This document shows, one piece after another, positions 25,762 to 37,510 of a stretch of 64,000 bases of DNA (position 1 is its first letter; the number at the start of each line of letters is the position of its first letter). A program made the position numbers and the translations under genes. Origin of the DNA: Polyangiaceae bacterium UTPRO1 (GTDB taxonomy: Bacteria; Desulfobacterota; Binatia; UTPRO1); NCBI GenBank assembly GCA_002050235.1, contig MWST01000021.1:18045-82044 (forward strand). The letters are read 5' to 3'. A model generated the notes under the pieces. That model saw only the letters and a list, made by a program, of their open reading frames with translations. It searched no databases and was not told the origin of the DNA.

Positions 25762-26577
25762 GTGAGATACGCAACGATGATGGTCGGCGCGGCGCTGGTG
25801 CTCGCCTACGTGGTCGGTCCGGCGGCGGCGCAGGGCGCGAAGCCGCTCCGGAAGTGCGCGCCCGACGCCGTCGTGTCGGGGACGGTGTGCATCGACAGGT
25901 ATGAGGCGAGCGTCTGGCGGGTGCCGGACCCGCGCGGCGCCAACAAGAAGCTCGTGAAGAAGCTGCAGCAGGGGAAGGCGAAGGTGGCCGATCTCATGGC
26001 CGGCGGTGCCACCCAGCTCGGCGTTCCGTACGGCAACTACGCGCCGTGCAACCGCAACGGGCAGAACTGCCTGGACGACATCTACGCGGCGAGCCTGCCC
26101 GGAGTGAAGCCGTCGGCGTACAGCACCTGGTTCCAGGCGCAGGCGGCGTGCGACAACGTGGCGAAGCGGTTGCCGTCGAACGCCGAGTGGCAGGCGGCCG
26201 TGACGGGCACGCCGGATCCTGGGCCCGACAACGGCACGACCGATTGCAAGACCACAGGCCAGGACACCACCCTCACCGGTTCGCGGTCCGCCTGCGTCTC
26301 GGCGCGCGGGGCGTTCGACATGGTGGGAAACCTCTCGGAGTGGGTGGCGGACTGGGTGCCGGGCTCGACCTCGTGTGGGGCGTGGAGCGCCGAGGTCAGC
26401 CCGACGGGGGATCATCAGTGTCTGCTGGGGGCGACGACGGGAACTACGGATGAACCCGGTGCGCTGCTGCGCGGCGGTGGCTACAACAGCCTTACGGGTG
26501 CCGGTCCGCTCACGGTCAATGGTTCAATCGCACCGTCAATCGGGGGCCCTACGATCGGCTTCCGTTGCGCCCGCTAG
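25762..26577 (+). CDS. Exported SUMF1/FGE-fold protein, copy 2
   Basis: This 271-residue protein repeats copy 1 across most of its length, from the signal peptide to VSPTGD, and the close nucleotide similarity implies recent duplication. The start GTG 25762 has AAGGAGG 8 bases upstream. Differences cluster in the last 45 residues (LLRGGGYNSLTGAG here; LRRGGSIGYGASAG in copy 1), after which both end in IGFRCAR. In SUMF1-fold lectin proteins this region shapes the ligand-binding surface. As in copy 1, no FGE catalytic cysteine pair is visible. Confidence 0.85.
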   Translation: MRYATMMVGAALVLAYVVGPAAAQGAKPLRKCAPDAVVSGTVCIDRYEASVWRVPDPRGANKKLVKKLQQGKAKVADLMAGGATQLGVPYGNYAPCNRNGQNCLDDIYAASLPGVKPSAYSTWFQAQAACDNVAKRLPSNAEWQAAVTGTPDPGPDNGTTDCKTTGQDTTLTGSRSACVSARGAFDMVGNLSEWVADWVPGSTSCGAWSAEVSPTGDHQCLLGATTGTTDEPGALLRGGGYNSLTGAGPLTVNGSIAPSIGGPTIGFRCAR

Positions 26578-26679
26578 TCGCATCCACGTAGGGAACGCGC
26601 GGTCGCGCCTGCCGTCACGCAGCGGGTGATCCGCGATCCGATCACCGGGACGGCCGCGCTGCGGGAGCGGCATCGCGGG

Positions 26680-27852
26680 TCACGATGCGGGGCCGGTGAC
26701 CGGCGCCGTGATCGAGTCGACGATCGTAGCCAGCGCTGCGAGCCGCCGTCCGGCACGGCCGGCGGTCCAGGGAGGGCGGCCTGGCGCCGCTCCCGCCAGA
26801 TCGGCGGCGGCTCGTTCCGGACCGCCGGGACTACGGCCGAGCGCCCGCGCCGCAACGTCGCGGAGGTTGATCGGGTCGGACGTGGCGATGCCTTCGGCGG
26901 CGAGCAGATCGAGCGTGAAGCGACCCCAGGAGCAGAGCCGGTCTCCGACCTGCAAGAATGATGCGAAGCGGGCCCGGGCCGCACCGACGGTCTCACCTCC
27001 GGCGAAGCGTGTCGGCGGCAGCTCGAGGTGGCTCGGCACCGATGGGGCGAGGGGTCGGCGCGGTGCCAGCATGGCTTCGAAGCGCTCGCCGCTGTCGTAG
27101 CGCTCGGCCACCAACTGGAGCAGCTCGGGATCTCCCGGCAACCGTGCCGATCTCGGGTGGGCGTTGGCCTCGGCGTGCACGAGCACCAGCCGCCGGCGCT
27201 CCTTGACGAGCATGGCGCCCAGGCGCTCGCGCTCGGGGATGCGCCGGCGCGGCGCGTGGAAATAAGGATTCGGTCGCGTCGTCTTGTATGGCAGGTGTTG
27301 CTCGACCATCTGCTCGAAGGCGCGCAGGAGCGGCAGGAACCGTCCGCGATCGTCCTCCAGGCGGCCGAGGACCTGGACCACCGCTTCGACGGTGGCCAGG
27401 CAGTGCGCGGCGGGTTCGCGACGGATGCGGTATCGGCCCGGCTGCGGCGGCGTGAACGCCACCCGCGGCAGACGTTGCAGGCAGGCGCTTCGCGCCAGCA
27501 TCTTTCGCGCCTGGGTCCAGGTGCCGTCGATCACCACCAGGGTCGTCGGCGGTCCGCCGGGCAGCGCCCAGGGCTCGATGGCATCCTCGCCCGGGAAGAG
27601 TAGGGCCGTGCCGTGCGGGTTTGCCGCCAGCGCCCGGACCCGTGGGTGCCGGTCGAGATCGCCGGCGACGTGCAGCTCGGAGTTGGCGAGCCCGAGGTTC
27701 GTCATGCGCGCCGTGCCGATCGGCATGCGGTACTCCCGCGGGTGCTGCAGGAAGACGATGCGCGTCCGGCTCGGGATCGGCGTCAGGTGCGCGCAATAGC
27801 AGTGGGATGCCGGGCGGAGACAGCGTCGGCACCGCGGTCGGTAGGCGGCCAC
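26680..27852 (-). CDS. DTW domain protein (tRNA acp3U-type transferase) with long C-terminal extension
   Basis: The 390-residue product begins with four cysteines, RCRRCLRPASHCYCAH, that bind zinc in DTW proteins. FLQHPREYRMPIGTARM and VVIDGTWTQARKM (the D-x-T-W motif) follow. The DTW family includes TapT/YfiP, which adds an aminocarboxypropyl group from S-adenosylmethionine to uridine in tRNA. The domain uses about 215 residues; a further 175 follow, with LVLVHAEANAHPRSARLPGD and SWGRFTLDLLAAEG, for which I recognise no family. Start GTG 27852 places the zinc motif near the N-terminus and is preceded by AAGAAG. Function of the extension is unknown. Confidence 0.8.
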   Translation of the reverse strand: MAAYRPRCRRCLRPASHCYCAHLTPIPSRTRIVFLQHPREYRMPIGTARMTNLGLANSELHVAGDLDRHPRVRALAANPHGTALLFPGEDAIEPWALPGGPPTTLVVIDGTWTQARKMLARSACLQRLPRVAFTPPQPGRYRIRREPAAHCLATVEAVVQVLGRLEDDRGRFLPLLRAFEQMVEQHLPYKTTRPNPYFHAPRRRIPERERLGAMLVKERRRLVLVHAEANAHPRSARLPGDPELLQLVAERYDSGERFEAMLAPRRPLAPSVPSHLELPPTRFAGGETVGAARARFASFLQVGDRLCSWGRFTLDLLAAEGIATSDPINLRDVAARALGRSPGGPERAAADLAGAAPGRPPWTAGRAGRRLAALATIVDSITAPVTGPAS

Positions 27853-28011
27853 GCGGCTTCTTAGCAGGTCGGGCGTGAGCGCGCCCGCGCCGGACCTCCC
27901 GCCGACCCGTGGATCGGTGTGCCCGCAGGGTTCGCAGGGCTGCGAGATCGCCCCGCGCGCAGCGGTTGCGCTGGCGCCGGGCGATCTTCTATGTGTCCGG
28001 CGCCAGGAACG

Positions 28012-28677
28012 ATGTCGCCGACGTCTGCAATCGTGCTCCTCTGGATCGGATTCGCGGCCACGCACATGGGGCTGTCGACGGCAGCGGTTCGCCGGAGCCT
28101 GGTAGCCCGCCTCGGCGAGACTGGCTTTCTCGGTCTCTACTCGCTCGTCGCCTTCGCCTTCTTCGTGCCTCTCGTCTGGACGTATTTCACCCACAAGCAC
28201 GCGGGAATGCTCCTGTGGTCGATCCCGGTCGGGCCCGCGCTGCGCTGGGGGATCTATGCGGGCATGACCGTGGCCTTCACGCTCGTCTTCGCCGGTATCG
28301 TGCGGCCGAGCCCGGCCAGCATCACGCCCGGAGAGGCGACACCGCGAGGCGCGCTGCGGCTTACTCGCCACCCGCTGGTCATGGGTCTGGGGCTCTTCGG
28401 CCTGCTCCATCTGATAGCCAACGGCCACGCGGCCGACGTCGCGTTTTTCTCGGGATTCCCGTTATTTGCGGTCATCGGATGCTGGCACCAGGAGCGCCGG
28501 AAGCTGGTCTCCGGACCCCCCGGATTCGCGGCCTTCCTGCAGGCGACGCCCTTCCTGCCGTTTACCGGGTCGGCAACGCTACAGGGCATCCGCGAGCTCG
28601 GGCCGCTGGTGCTGCTGGGCGGACTTGCCCTGACCTCCATCCTGCGCTGGTTCCACCCGGTTTGGTTCGGGGGCTGA
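28012..28677 (+). CDS. NnrU family membrane protein
   Basis: A 221-residue protein with about six hydrophobic helices. The segment RLTRHPLVMGLGLFGLLHL, with PASITPGEATPRG before it, is characteristic of NnrU proteins. NnrU was named for a nitric-oxide reductase-linked gene in denitrifiers, but its biochemical role is unresolved; relatives are isoprenylcysteine methyltransferase-like. Start ATG 28012 has AGGAA close before it; ATG 27991 in the same frame is an alternative. It overlaps no neighbour and converges on the S4-domain gene, with 7 bases between stops. Confidence 0.85.
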   Translation: MSPTSAIVLLWIGFAATHMGLSTAAVRRSLVARLGETGFLGLYSLVAFAFFVPLVWTYFTHKHAGMLLWSIPVGPALRWGIYAGMTVAFTLVFAGIVRPSPASITPGEATPRGALRLTRHPLVMGLGLFGLLHLIANGHAADVAFFSGFPLFAVIGCWHQERRKLVSGPPGFAAFLQATPFLPFTGSATLQGIRELGPLVLLGGLALTSILRWFHPVWFGG

Positions 28678-28684
28678 TCGTCGA

Positions 28685-29104
28685 TCACGAACCGCGGCGG
28701 AGGCGGATGCTGACGCGACGCTCCTGCTTGGTCGGTCGCCCCGAGCGCATGAAGCTCCCGGCCGTGGCCTCGCGCCGCCGCGCCAGAGCCTCCGACCGGG
28801 CACTGGCGCTCTCCGGGGTCTCTTCGTAGAGCAGCGCCGCCTCGGGCGCCGGGCGGCGCTCTTCGGAGAGCCCGCGAACGACCACGATAGTGGCGATCTC
28901 GCCGCGCCGGATCTCGATGCGATCCCCGGGGCGCACGAGCTTCGCGGGTTTCGCCCGCGCGCCGTTCAGGTGGACGAGGCCGCCGGTCGCCGCCTCGGCG
29001 GCGCGGCTGCGGGTCTTGAAGAAGCGCGCCGCCCAGAGCCAGCGGTCGAGACGCGTCTCGGTCGGGGACGTCACGAGCTCACGCCTCGTGTTCCCGTGCG
29101 TCAT
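28685..29104 (-). CDS. hslR: S4-domain RNA-binding protein, HslR (Hsp15) family
   Basis: The 139-residue protein has an S4 RNA-binding domain (RLDRWLWAARFFKTRS, VHLNGARAKPAKLVRPGD) at residues 17-75, then a variable basic tail (RRREATAGSFMRSGRPTK). This matches HslR/Hsp15, which binds stalled 50S subunits bearing nascent chain and tRNA. Start ATG 29104 is used; GTG 29074, closer to the S4 domain, is possible. It is transcribed away from the pyrimidine operon, so the 222-base gap holds promoters for both. Confidence 0.85.
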   Translation of the reverse strand: MTHGNTRRELVTSPTETRLDRWLWAARFFKTRSRAAEAATGGLVHLNGARAKPAKLVRPGDRIEIRRGEIATIVVVRGLSEERRPAPEAALLYEETPESASARSEALARRREATAGSFMRSGRPTKQERRVSIRLRRGS

Positions 29105-29146
29105 GTGGCGTGGCCGCTGTAGAACGCGTGCGCAGGTGGTCGCAGC

Positions 29147-29175
29147 TTGACATGTTCCCCGGACGGGCGTACGAA
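29147..29175 (+). promoter_or_regulatory. Candidate promoter of the pyr operon
   Basis: A perfect TTGACA (29147-29152), a 17-base spacer and TACGAA (29170-29175). The predicted start near 29182 gives a leader of about 145 bases before pyrR. That is unusually long compared with other candidate promoters in this window and leaves room for attenuation. Confidence 0.6.
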
Positions 29176-29225
29176 ATCCACGTACCTTTTAATCTGATCC
29201 TCCGAGGTCGGGAAAGGTCGGTCCG

Positions 29226-29330
29226 GTGACCCTCTCCACGTTTCGTTCTTCCTCGTTCGAAAGCCCTCCCGGCTCCGGTCGGGAGGGCTTTTTCGTGTCG
29301 GCGACGACGCCACGAGCAACGGTCGAGTGA
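29226..29330 (+). CDS. Possible pyrL-like leader peptide of the pyr operon
   Basis: A 34-codon frame starts at GTG 29226, with GGAAAGG 8 bases upstream, and reads VTLSTFRSSSFESPPGSG before passing through the terminator hairpin. Its TGA (29328-29330) overlaps the pyrR start codon by 4 bases, the same coupling seen throughout this operon. A U-rich tract (29241-29259) lies just before the hairpin. This matches the logic of E. coli pyrBI, where UTP-sensitive RNA polymerase pausing lets the translating ribosome prevent terminator folding. The peptide sequence is unlike PyrL. A non-translated leader is the alternative. Confidence 0.45.
   Translation: MTLSTFRSSSFESPPGSGREGFFVSATTPRATVE
29261..29293 (+). 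terminator. Intrinsic terminator within the pyr leader (attenuator)
   Basis: A perfect 11-bp stem (29261-29271 with 29280-29290), an 8-base loop and five T residues (29289-29293) form a classic Rho-independent terminator. It lies between the promoter and pyrR, so it would stop transcription before the pyrimidine genes. CGGGA at 29209-29213 could pair with the left arm (29267-29271) as a weak antiterminator. The octamer at 29222-29229 resembles part of the PyrR-binding loop consensus, but flanking bases do not pair. Confidence 0.8.
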
Positions 29331-29860
29331 CCGACGCGCCCGCTATCTTGCTCGATGGCGCCGCCATCGGCCGCGCCGTGGCGCGGATCGCGCATCAGAT
29401 CCTCGAGCGCGACCGCGCCGCCGACCGCCTGGTGCTGGTCGGCGTGCGCTCGCGCGGCGTCCATCTGGCGCGCCGGATCGCACAGAAGATCGAAGAGCTC
29501 GCTGCGCGCGCCGTGCCGGTAGGTGCTATCGACATCACGCCCTATCGCGACGACGTCGAGGAGCCGCGCGATCGCATCGAGGGCCCGGAGACCGACGTCG
29601 CCTTCTCGATCGACGACGCCGTCGTCGTCCTCGTCGACGACGTGCTGGCAACCGGCCGCACGGTGCGGGTCGCCCTCGACATCCTGGGCGGCCTCGGCCG
29701 GCCGCACGCCATCCAGGTCGCCGTTCTCGTGGACCGCGGCAATCGCGAGGTGCCGATCCGGGCCGATTTCGTCGGCCAGAACGTTTCCGATGCCGAGTCG
29801 CGCCGGGTCCATGTGCGGGTCCGCGAGCTCGACGGCCGTGACGAGGTCGCGCTCGCATGA
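29327..29860 (+). CDS. pyrR: PyrR bifunctional regulator / uracil phosphoribosyltransferase
   Basis: The 177-residue protein has the PyrR pattern: RAVARIAHQILERD, VGVRSRGVHLARRIA, DITPYRDDV (pyrimidine site), the PRPP loop VVLVDDVLATGRTV, and VDRGNREVPIRADFVG. PyrR senses UMP/UTP and PRPP; in Bacillus it binds pyr mRNA and promotes termination, while in mycobacteria it acts at translation. GTG 29327 is the start, and the coding start overlaps the leader ORF stop by 4 bases. Position at the head of the pyr operon, behind a terminator, supports a regulatory role, though the classic PyrR RNA site is not evident. Confidence 0.93.
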   Translation: MTDAPAILLDGAAIGRAVARIAHQILERDRAADRLVLVGVRSRGVHLARRIAQKIEELAARAVPVGAIDITPYRDDVEEPRDRIEGPETDVAFSIDDAVVVLVDDVLATGRTVRVALDILGGLGRPHAIQVAVLVDRGNREVPIRADFVGQNVSDAESRRVHVRVRELDGRDEVALA

Positions 29861-29870
29861 GGATCCGCCG

Positions 29871-31805
29871 ATGAGCCGGCACGTCCTCGCCATCGCGGAT
29901 CTCGCCGACGAGGAGATAGAGAGCATTCTCCACCGCGCCGAGGAGATGGAAGCGGCCCTCGTGCGGCGCGGCGACGCGGGAGCGCTGCCGAGGAGCGCTG
30001 CCGGCCGCATCATGGCGACGCTCTTCTACGAGCCGAGCACGCGGACCCGCCTCTCGTTCGAGGCGGCCATGTGGCGCCTCGGCGGTGCGGTCATAAGCGC
30101 CTCCGACATGAAGAGCTCGTCGGCTTCCAAGGGCGAGACCCTGGCCGACACCGCCAAGGTGGTATCGAGCTACGCCGACGTGCTGGTCCTCAGGCACTTC
30201 TGGGATGGGGCGGCGCGCGTCGCGGCCGAGCATGCGGACGTGCCGCTCATCAATGCGGGCGACGGCAGCCACGAGCATCCGACGCAGACGCTCTGCGACC
30301 TCTACACGTTGAAGCGCGCCAAGGGGACCCTGCGCGGCATCACGGTCGCGATCGGCGGCGACTTGAAGCGCGGCCGCACGGCTCATTCACTGGTTCGCGC
30401 CCTCGCGCGTTTCAAGGCGAAGATCGTCATCATCCCCGCTCGCGGCATGGAGTTTCCCGGCTGGCTGCTGCAAAAGGTCGCGGAGGAGCACGGCTACCGG
30501 CCGACGGTAGCCCGGCCGGGCGACCTGAAGGCGCTGGCGCGAGACGTCAATGCGCTCTATCTGGTGCCGGCCCGTCCGCACCAACTGACCTTGTTCACCG
30601 ACACCGAATTCGACCTCGAGGAGCGCCTCGCCGAGGCCGAGCCGATAACGCTCGACGCCCTCTACATGACGCGCCCGCAGCGCGAACGCCGCGACGACAC
30701 GACCGACGACGGCGTCGAGTACCTGCGCGTCGACAGCGACACCTTCGAGGACCCGACGATGCGGCACACGGTGCTGATGCACCCGTTGCCGCGCACAGGC
30801 GAGATCTCGCAAGATCTCGACCGCGACCCGCGCGCTCTCTACTTCCGGCAGGCGGCCTCGGGCGTGCCGGTGCGGATGGCGCTCGTAGAGATGGTGCTCG
30901 CCGAGCGCGTCGGCTGCGAGGTCGGGACGGCGTCGACGCGGGCCGAGCCCGGGGCGACGCGGGTCGGGCCGCGGTGCGCCAACCCGAACTGCATCACCCG
31001 CCGTGAAGAGGTGCAGTCGGAGCGCCGCTTCCGGTTCCATCGCGAGCCCGCCGGACGCGCGCACCTGGTCTGCCTCTACTGCGACCACGAGACGCGCATC
31101 CAGGTGATCGGCAACCGCAAGTCGAAGCGCTACCACCTCTACGAAGAGCCCATGTACGGCTATCTGGATGCCTGGCTGCGCGAGGACGCGTTGGTGATCT
31201 TCGATTCGGTGAAGCAGGCCGAGGAGGCTGCGTACAAGCCGTACAAGCTCGGACCGCAGAAATCGATCATGAGCGCGCAGGAGATCGACCGCGCCCTGGA
31301 CGAGCTGACCGACGCGATCTTGCGCGATACGCCGGAGCTCAAAGACCTGGTGATCGTCGGCGTGCGCACGGCGGGCGCCTTCCTCGCGCAGCGCATCGTC
31401 GAGCGCATCCGCGCGCTTCGCGGCGCGGCCGTCGACCTCGGCGTCCTCGACGTGCAGGGCGGCGGCGACACCATCCCGAGCTGGCCCGGCGCGCCGGGGG
31501 TCGAGGGCGCCAACGTCACGATCGCCGATCACCACGTCGTCATCGTCGACGACGTCATCAATACCGGCTGGACGGCGAAGGATGCGCTCGCCTGCGTCTG
31601 GCGCGCCGGACGACCGCTCTCGGCACGCCTCGCCGTGCTCGTCGACCGCGGACACCGGCAGCTGCCGCTCAAACCGACCTACGTCGGCAAGCACCTGCCG
31701 ACCGCGCCCCACGAGCGCGTACGGGTGCGTCTGCGCGAGCTCGATCGCGAGCACCGCGATCGTGTCGTCATCTATTCCTACGTCGATCCCAAGGCCGCGG
31801 CGTGA
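29871..31805 (+). CDS. pyrB: Aspartate carbamoyltransferase fused to PyrI-type zinc domain and a second PyrR-like domain
   Basis: One 644-residue frame encodes three modules. Residues 1-347 are an ATCase catalytic chain: EPSTRTRLSFE (carbamoyl phosphate), Lys87 in SSSASKGET, HEHPTQTLCDL and HPLPR at 304-308. Residues 366-410 carry Cys369-x4-Cys374 and Cys401-x2-Cys404, the spacing pattern of the PyrI zinc domain (CANPNC; CLYC). Residues 465-640 resemble PyrR: VGVRTAGAFLAQRIVERI, PRPP-loop VIVDDVINTGWTAKDAL and VDRGHRQLPLKPTYVGKHLP. The pyrimidine-site DITxYRDD of PyrR is replaced by LDVQGGGDT. No PyrI N-terminal allosteric domain is seen. TGAGGA precedes ATG 29871. Fused PyrB-PyrI is known in Thermotoga; I do not know of a PyrR fusion. 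Confidence 0.92.
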   Translation: MSRHVLAIADLADEEIESILHRAEEMEAALVRRGDAGALPRSAAGRIMATLFYEPSTRTRLSFEAAMWRLGGAVISASDMKSSSASKGETLADTAKVVSSYADVLVLRHFWDGAARVAAEHADVPLINAGDGSHEHPTQTLCDLYTLKRAKGTLRGITVAIGGDLKRGRTAHSLVRALARFKAKIVIIPARGMEFPGWLLQKVAEEHGYRPTVARPGDLKALARDVNALYLVPARPHQLTLFTDTEFDLEERLAEAEPITLDALYMTRPQRERRDDTTDDGVEYLRVDSDTFEDPTMRHTVLMHPLPRTGEISQDLDRDPRALYFRQAASGVPVRMALVEMVLAERVGCEVGTASTRAEPGATRVGPRCANPNCITRREEVQSERRFRFHREPAGRAHLVCLYCDHETRIQVIGNRKSKRYHLYEEPMYGYLDAWLREDALVIFDSVKQAEEAAYKPYKLGPQKSIMSAQEIDRALDELTDAILRDTPELKDLVIVGVRTAGAFLAQRIVERIRALRGAAVDLGVLDVQGGGDTIPSWPGAPGVEGANVTIADHHVVIVDDVINTGWTAKDALACVWRAGRPLSARLAVLVDRGHRQLPLKPTYVGKHLPTAPHERVRVRLRELDREHRDRVVIYSYVDPKAAA

Positions 31806-33100
31806 TCGATCTCCTGATTCGCGGCGGGCGCGTGCTCGATCCGGCTCGCGGTCTGGACCGCCGCGCCCACGTTCTCATCGACGGCGGCCGCGTCCGCGGC
31901 GTGGTCGCGCCCGACGAGGCGCCGCCGGCGCGCGCGGCGATCGACGCCGCCGGGCTCTGGGTAGCGCCTGGTCTCATCGATATGCACGTGCACCTGCGCG
32001 AGCCCGGGGGCGAGCACAAGGAGACGATCGCGACCGGCGCGGCGGCGGCGGTCGCCGGCGGCTTCACGACGGTCGCCGCCATGGCCAACACCAACCCGGT
32101 GAATGACGATCCGGAGCTGACGCGCTGGATCATCGCCCGCGCCGAAGCCGCCGGGCTGGCGCGCGTACTGCCGATCGCGGCGGTGACCAAAGGTCTCGCC
32201 GGCGAGACGCTCACCGACTTCGCGGCCCTGCGGGCGGCGGGCGCGGTCGCGTTCTCCGACGACGGCGCGCCGATCATGCGGCGGGAGATCATGCGCGCCG
32301 CGCTCGCCGCCGGGCGGCAGGTGGATGCGGCGGTGATCGCGCACGCCGAGGATCGGACGCTCGCTGGCGGCGGCATCGTCCACGCCGGTCCGGTCGCCGA
32401 GCGGCTCGGGCTGCCCGGCATGCCCGGCGTCGCCGAGAGCGCCATGGTGGAGCGCGACTGCGCCCTCGCCGCCGCGGTCGGCGCGCGCCTGCACATCGCC
32501 CATCTGAGCACCGCGGCGGCGGTCGCCATCGTCCGCGCCGCGCGCGCGGCCGGGACGCGGGTGACGGCGGAGGCGGCGCCGCATCACTTCACCCTCGACG
32601 CCGAGGCAGTCGCCGAGCGCGGCGCGCTCGCGAAGATGAATCCGCCGCTGCGCACCCGTGCGGACGTCGCCGCCGTATGCGCGGCCCTCGCCGACGGCAC
32701 GATCGACGTCATCGCTTCGGATCATGCGCCCCATCACGCCGACGAGAAGGCGCTCGGCATGGCGGCGGCGCCGTTCGGTGTCATCGGCCTCGAGACGACG
32801 CTGCCGCTCGTGCTCGAGCTCGTGCACGCGGGCGTGCTCGACGCTGCGACCGCGATCGCGGCGCTCACGGTCGGTCCGGCGCGCGCGCTCGGCATCGCCG
32901 CCGGAACGCTCGCGCCCGACGCCGTCGCCGATGTGACCCTGATCGATCCCGACGTCGCCTGGACGATCGATCCGACGGCGTTCCGTTCGCGGAGCCGCAA
33001 CACGCCGTTCGCGGGGCGCGCGGTGCGCGGGCTGGCGGTGGCGGTGTGTCTCGCCGGACGCGTCGTCGACCACCATCTCGGGGGGAGGTACACACGATGA
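31802..33100 (+). CDS. pyrC: Dihydroorotase
   Basis: The 432-residue amidohydrolase has the metal motif [10 protein letters not shown], then [20 protein letters not shown] and [12 protein letters not shown], the order seen in class I dihydroorotases. It cyclises carbamoyl-aspartate to dihydroorotate, the third step of the pathway. The GTG start overlaps the preceding stop by 4 bases and its own stop overlaps carA by 4 bases, so the whole operon is translated in a coupled way. Length is typical for the class. Confidence 0.95.
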   Translation: MIDLLIRGGRVLDPARGLDRRAHVLIDGGRVRGVVAPDEAPPARAAIDAAGLWVAPGLIDMHVHLREPGGEHKETIATGAAAAVAGGFTTVAAMANTNPVNDDPELTRWIIARAEAAGLARVLPIAAVTKGLAGETLTDFAALRAAGAVAFSDDGAPIMRREIMRAALAAGRQVDAAVIAHAEDRTLAGGGIVHAGPVAERLGLPGMPGVAESAMVERDCALAAAVGARLHIAHLSTAAAVAIVRAARAAGTRVTAEAAPHHFTLDAEAVAERGALAKMNPPLRTRADVAAVCAALADGTIDVIASDHAPHHADEKALGMAAAPFGVIGLETTLPLVLELVHAGVLDAATAIAALTVGPARALGIAAGTLAPDAVADVTLIDPDVAWTIDPTAFRSRSRNTPFAGRAVRGLAVAVCLAGRVVDHHLGGRYTR

Positions 33101-34257
33101 ACAGCTCGCCGCGGGGTAGCGAGGGCCGGGCCTGTCGATCGGCGCTGCTGGCGCTTGCCGACGGGACGGTGTTTCGCGGGCGCGCCTTCGGCGCCGACGG
33201 AGAAGTCGGCGGCGAGGTCGTCTTCAACACCGCCATGACCGGCTATCAGGAGATTCTGACCGACCCTTCGTATCACGAGCAGCTGGTGGCGATGACGTAT
33301 CCCGAGATCGGCAACGTCGGCGTGAACCGCGAGGACGTCGAGGCGCGCAAGCCTTTCGTGAAGGGCTTCATCGTCAAGGAGTACTGGGAGCCGCCGAGCA
33401 ACTGGCGCGCCGAGCAGAGTCTCGGTGACTACATGCGCGAGCACGACATCGTCGGCATCGCCGGCATCGACACGCGCGCGCTCGTTCGGCATCTGCGGAC
33501 CCACGGCGCCCAGGAAGGGGTCATCTCGACCGTCGACCTCGACTCCGACCGCTTGGTCGCGCGCGCCAAGGCGCGGCCGGGGCTCCTGGGCCGCGACCTC
33601 GTGCGCGAGGTCACATGCGCGGCGGCGTACGACTGGAGCGAGCCGCTCTGGCAGCTCGGCGGGGCCGGCCCCGGAGCGCGCCGCGACGGGCCCTTCGTCG
33701 TCGCCTACGATTACGGCATCAAGCTCAACATCCTCCGCAGCCTGGCGAGCGTCGGGTGCCGTGTCCGCGTCGTGCCCGCGAGCACGGCGGCGGCCGAGGT
33801 GCTCGCCCTGGAGCCGGACGGCGTCCTTCTCTCCAACGGCGCGGGCGATCCGGACGCCGTCCCGTACGCGCGCGACGCCGTCGCCGCACTCATCGGCAAG
33901 GTGCCGATCTTCGGCATCTGTTTCGGACACCAGATCCTCGCCCTGGCACTCGGCGGCCGCACCTACAAGCTCAAGTTCGGCCATCACGGCGCCAACCACC
34001 CGGTGATCGATACGGCAACCGGCAAGGTCGAGATCACCTCGCAGAACCACGGCTTCACGGTCGCCGTCGACTCGCTCACCGACCGCGCTGCGGTCACCCA
34101 TCTGAGTCTGAACGATCACACCCTCGAGGGGCTCGCTCATACCAAGGAGCCGGTCTTCTCGGTGCAATACCATCCGGAGGCGTCGCCCGGTCCGCACGAC
34201 TCGGACCATCTCTTCCGGCGCTTCGTAGAGCTCATCGAGCAGACGAAGAAAGGCTGA
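33097..34257 (+). CDS. carA: Carbamoyl-phosphate synthase small subunit
   Basis: A 386-residue protein with the CarA N-terminal domain ([36 protein letters not shown]) and a class I glutamine amidotransferase domain. The catalytic Cys is in [17 protein letters not shown], with the His/Glu pair in [14 protein letters not shown]. It releases ammonia from glutamine for CarB. GGGGGAGG lies a few bases before ATG 33097. carB begins 1 base past its stop. Confidence 0.97.
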   Translation: MNSSPRGSEGRACRSALLALADGTVFRGRAFGADGEVGGEVVFNTAMTGYQEILTDPSYHEQLVAMTYPEIGNVGVNREDVEARKPFVKGFIVKEYWEPPSNWRAEQSLGDYMREHDIVGIAGIDTRALVRHLRTHGAQEGVISTVDLDSDRLVARAKARPGLLGRDLVREVTCAAAYDWSEPLWQLGGAGPGARRDGPFVVAYDYGIKLNILRSLASVGCRVRVVPASTAAAEVLALEPDGVLLSNGAGDPDAVPYARDAVAALIGKVPIFGICFGHQILALALGGRTYKLKFGHHGANHPVIDTATGKVEITSQNHGFTVAVDSLTDRAAVTHLSLNDHTLEGLAHTKEPVFSVQYHPEASPGPHDSDHLFRRFVELIEQTKKG

Positions 34258-34258
34258 C

Positions 34259-37465
<3,207 letters not shown>

Positions 37466-37510
37466 CGCCGGCGCGCTCTGCCGGCCGCCGCCCTGCGAAC
37501 CGGTGCTGGA

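Noticed and set aside
24473..26577. Active formylglycine-generating enzymes serving the sulfatase
   Set aside because: The catalytic cysteine pair expected near the C-terminus is not present in either copy.
29221..29230. PyrR-binding loop
   Set aside because: UCCGGUGA fits the loop consensus UCCNGNGA, but the flanking bases cannot form the required stem, so I do not call it a PyrR site.
29105..29260. tRNA or small RNA gene upstream of the pyr terminator
   Set aside because: No cloverleaf or T-loop sequence fits; a leader transcript explains the promoter and terminator better.
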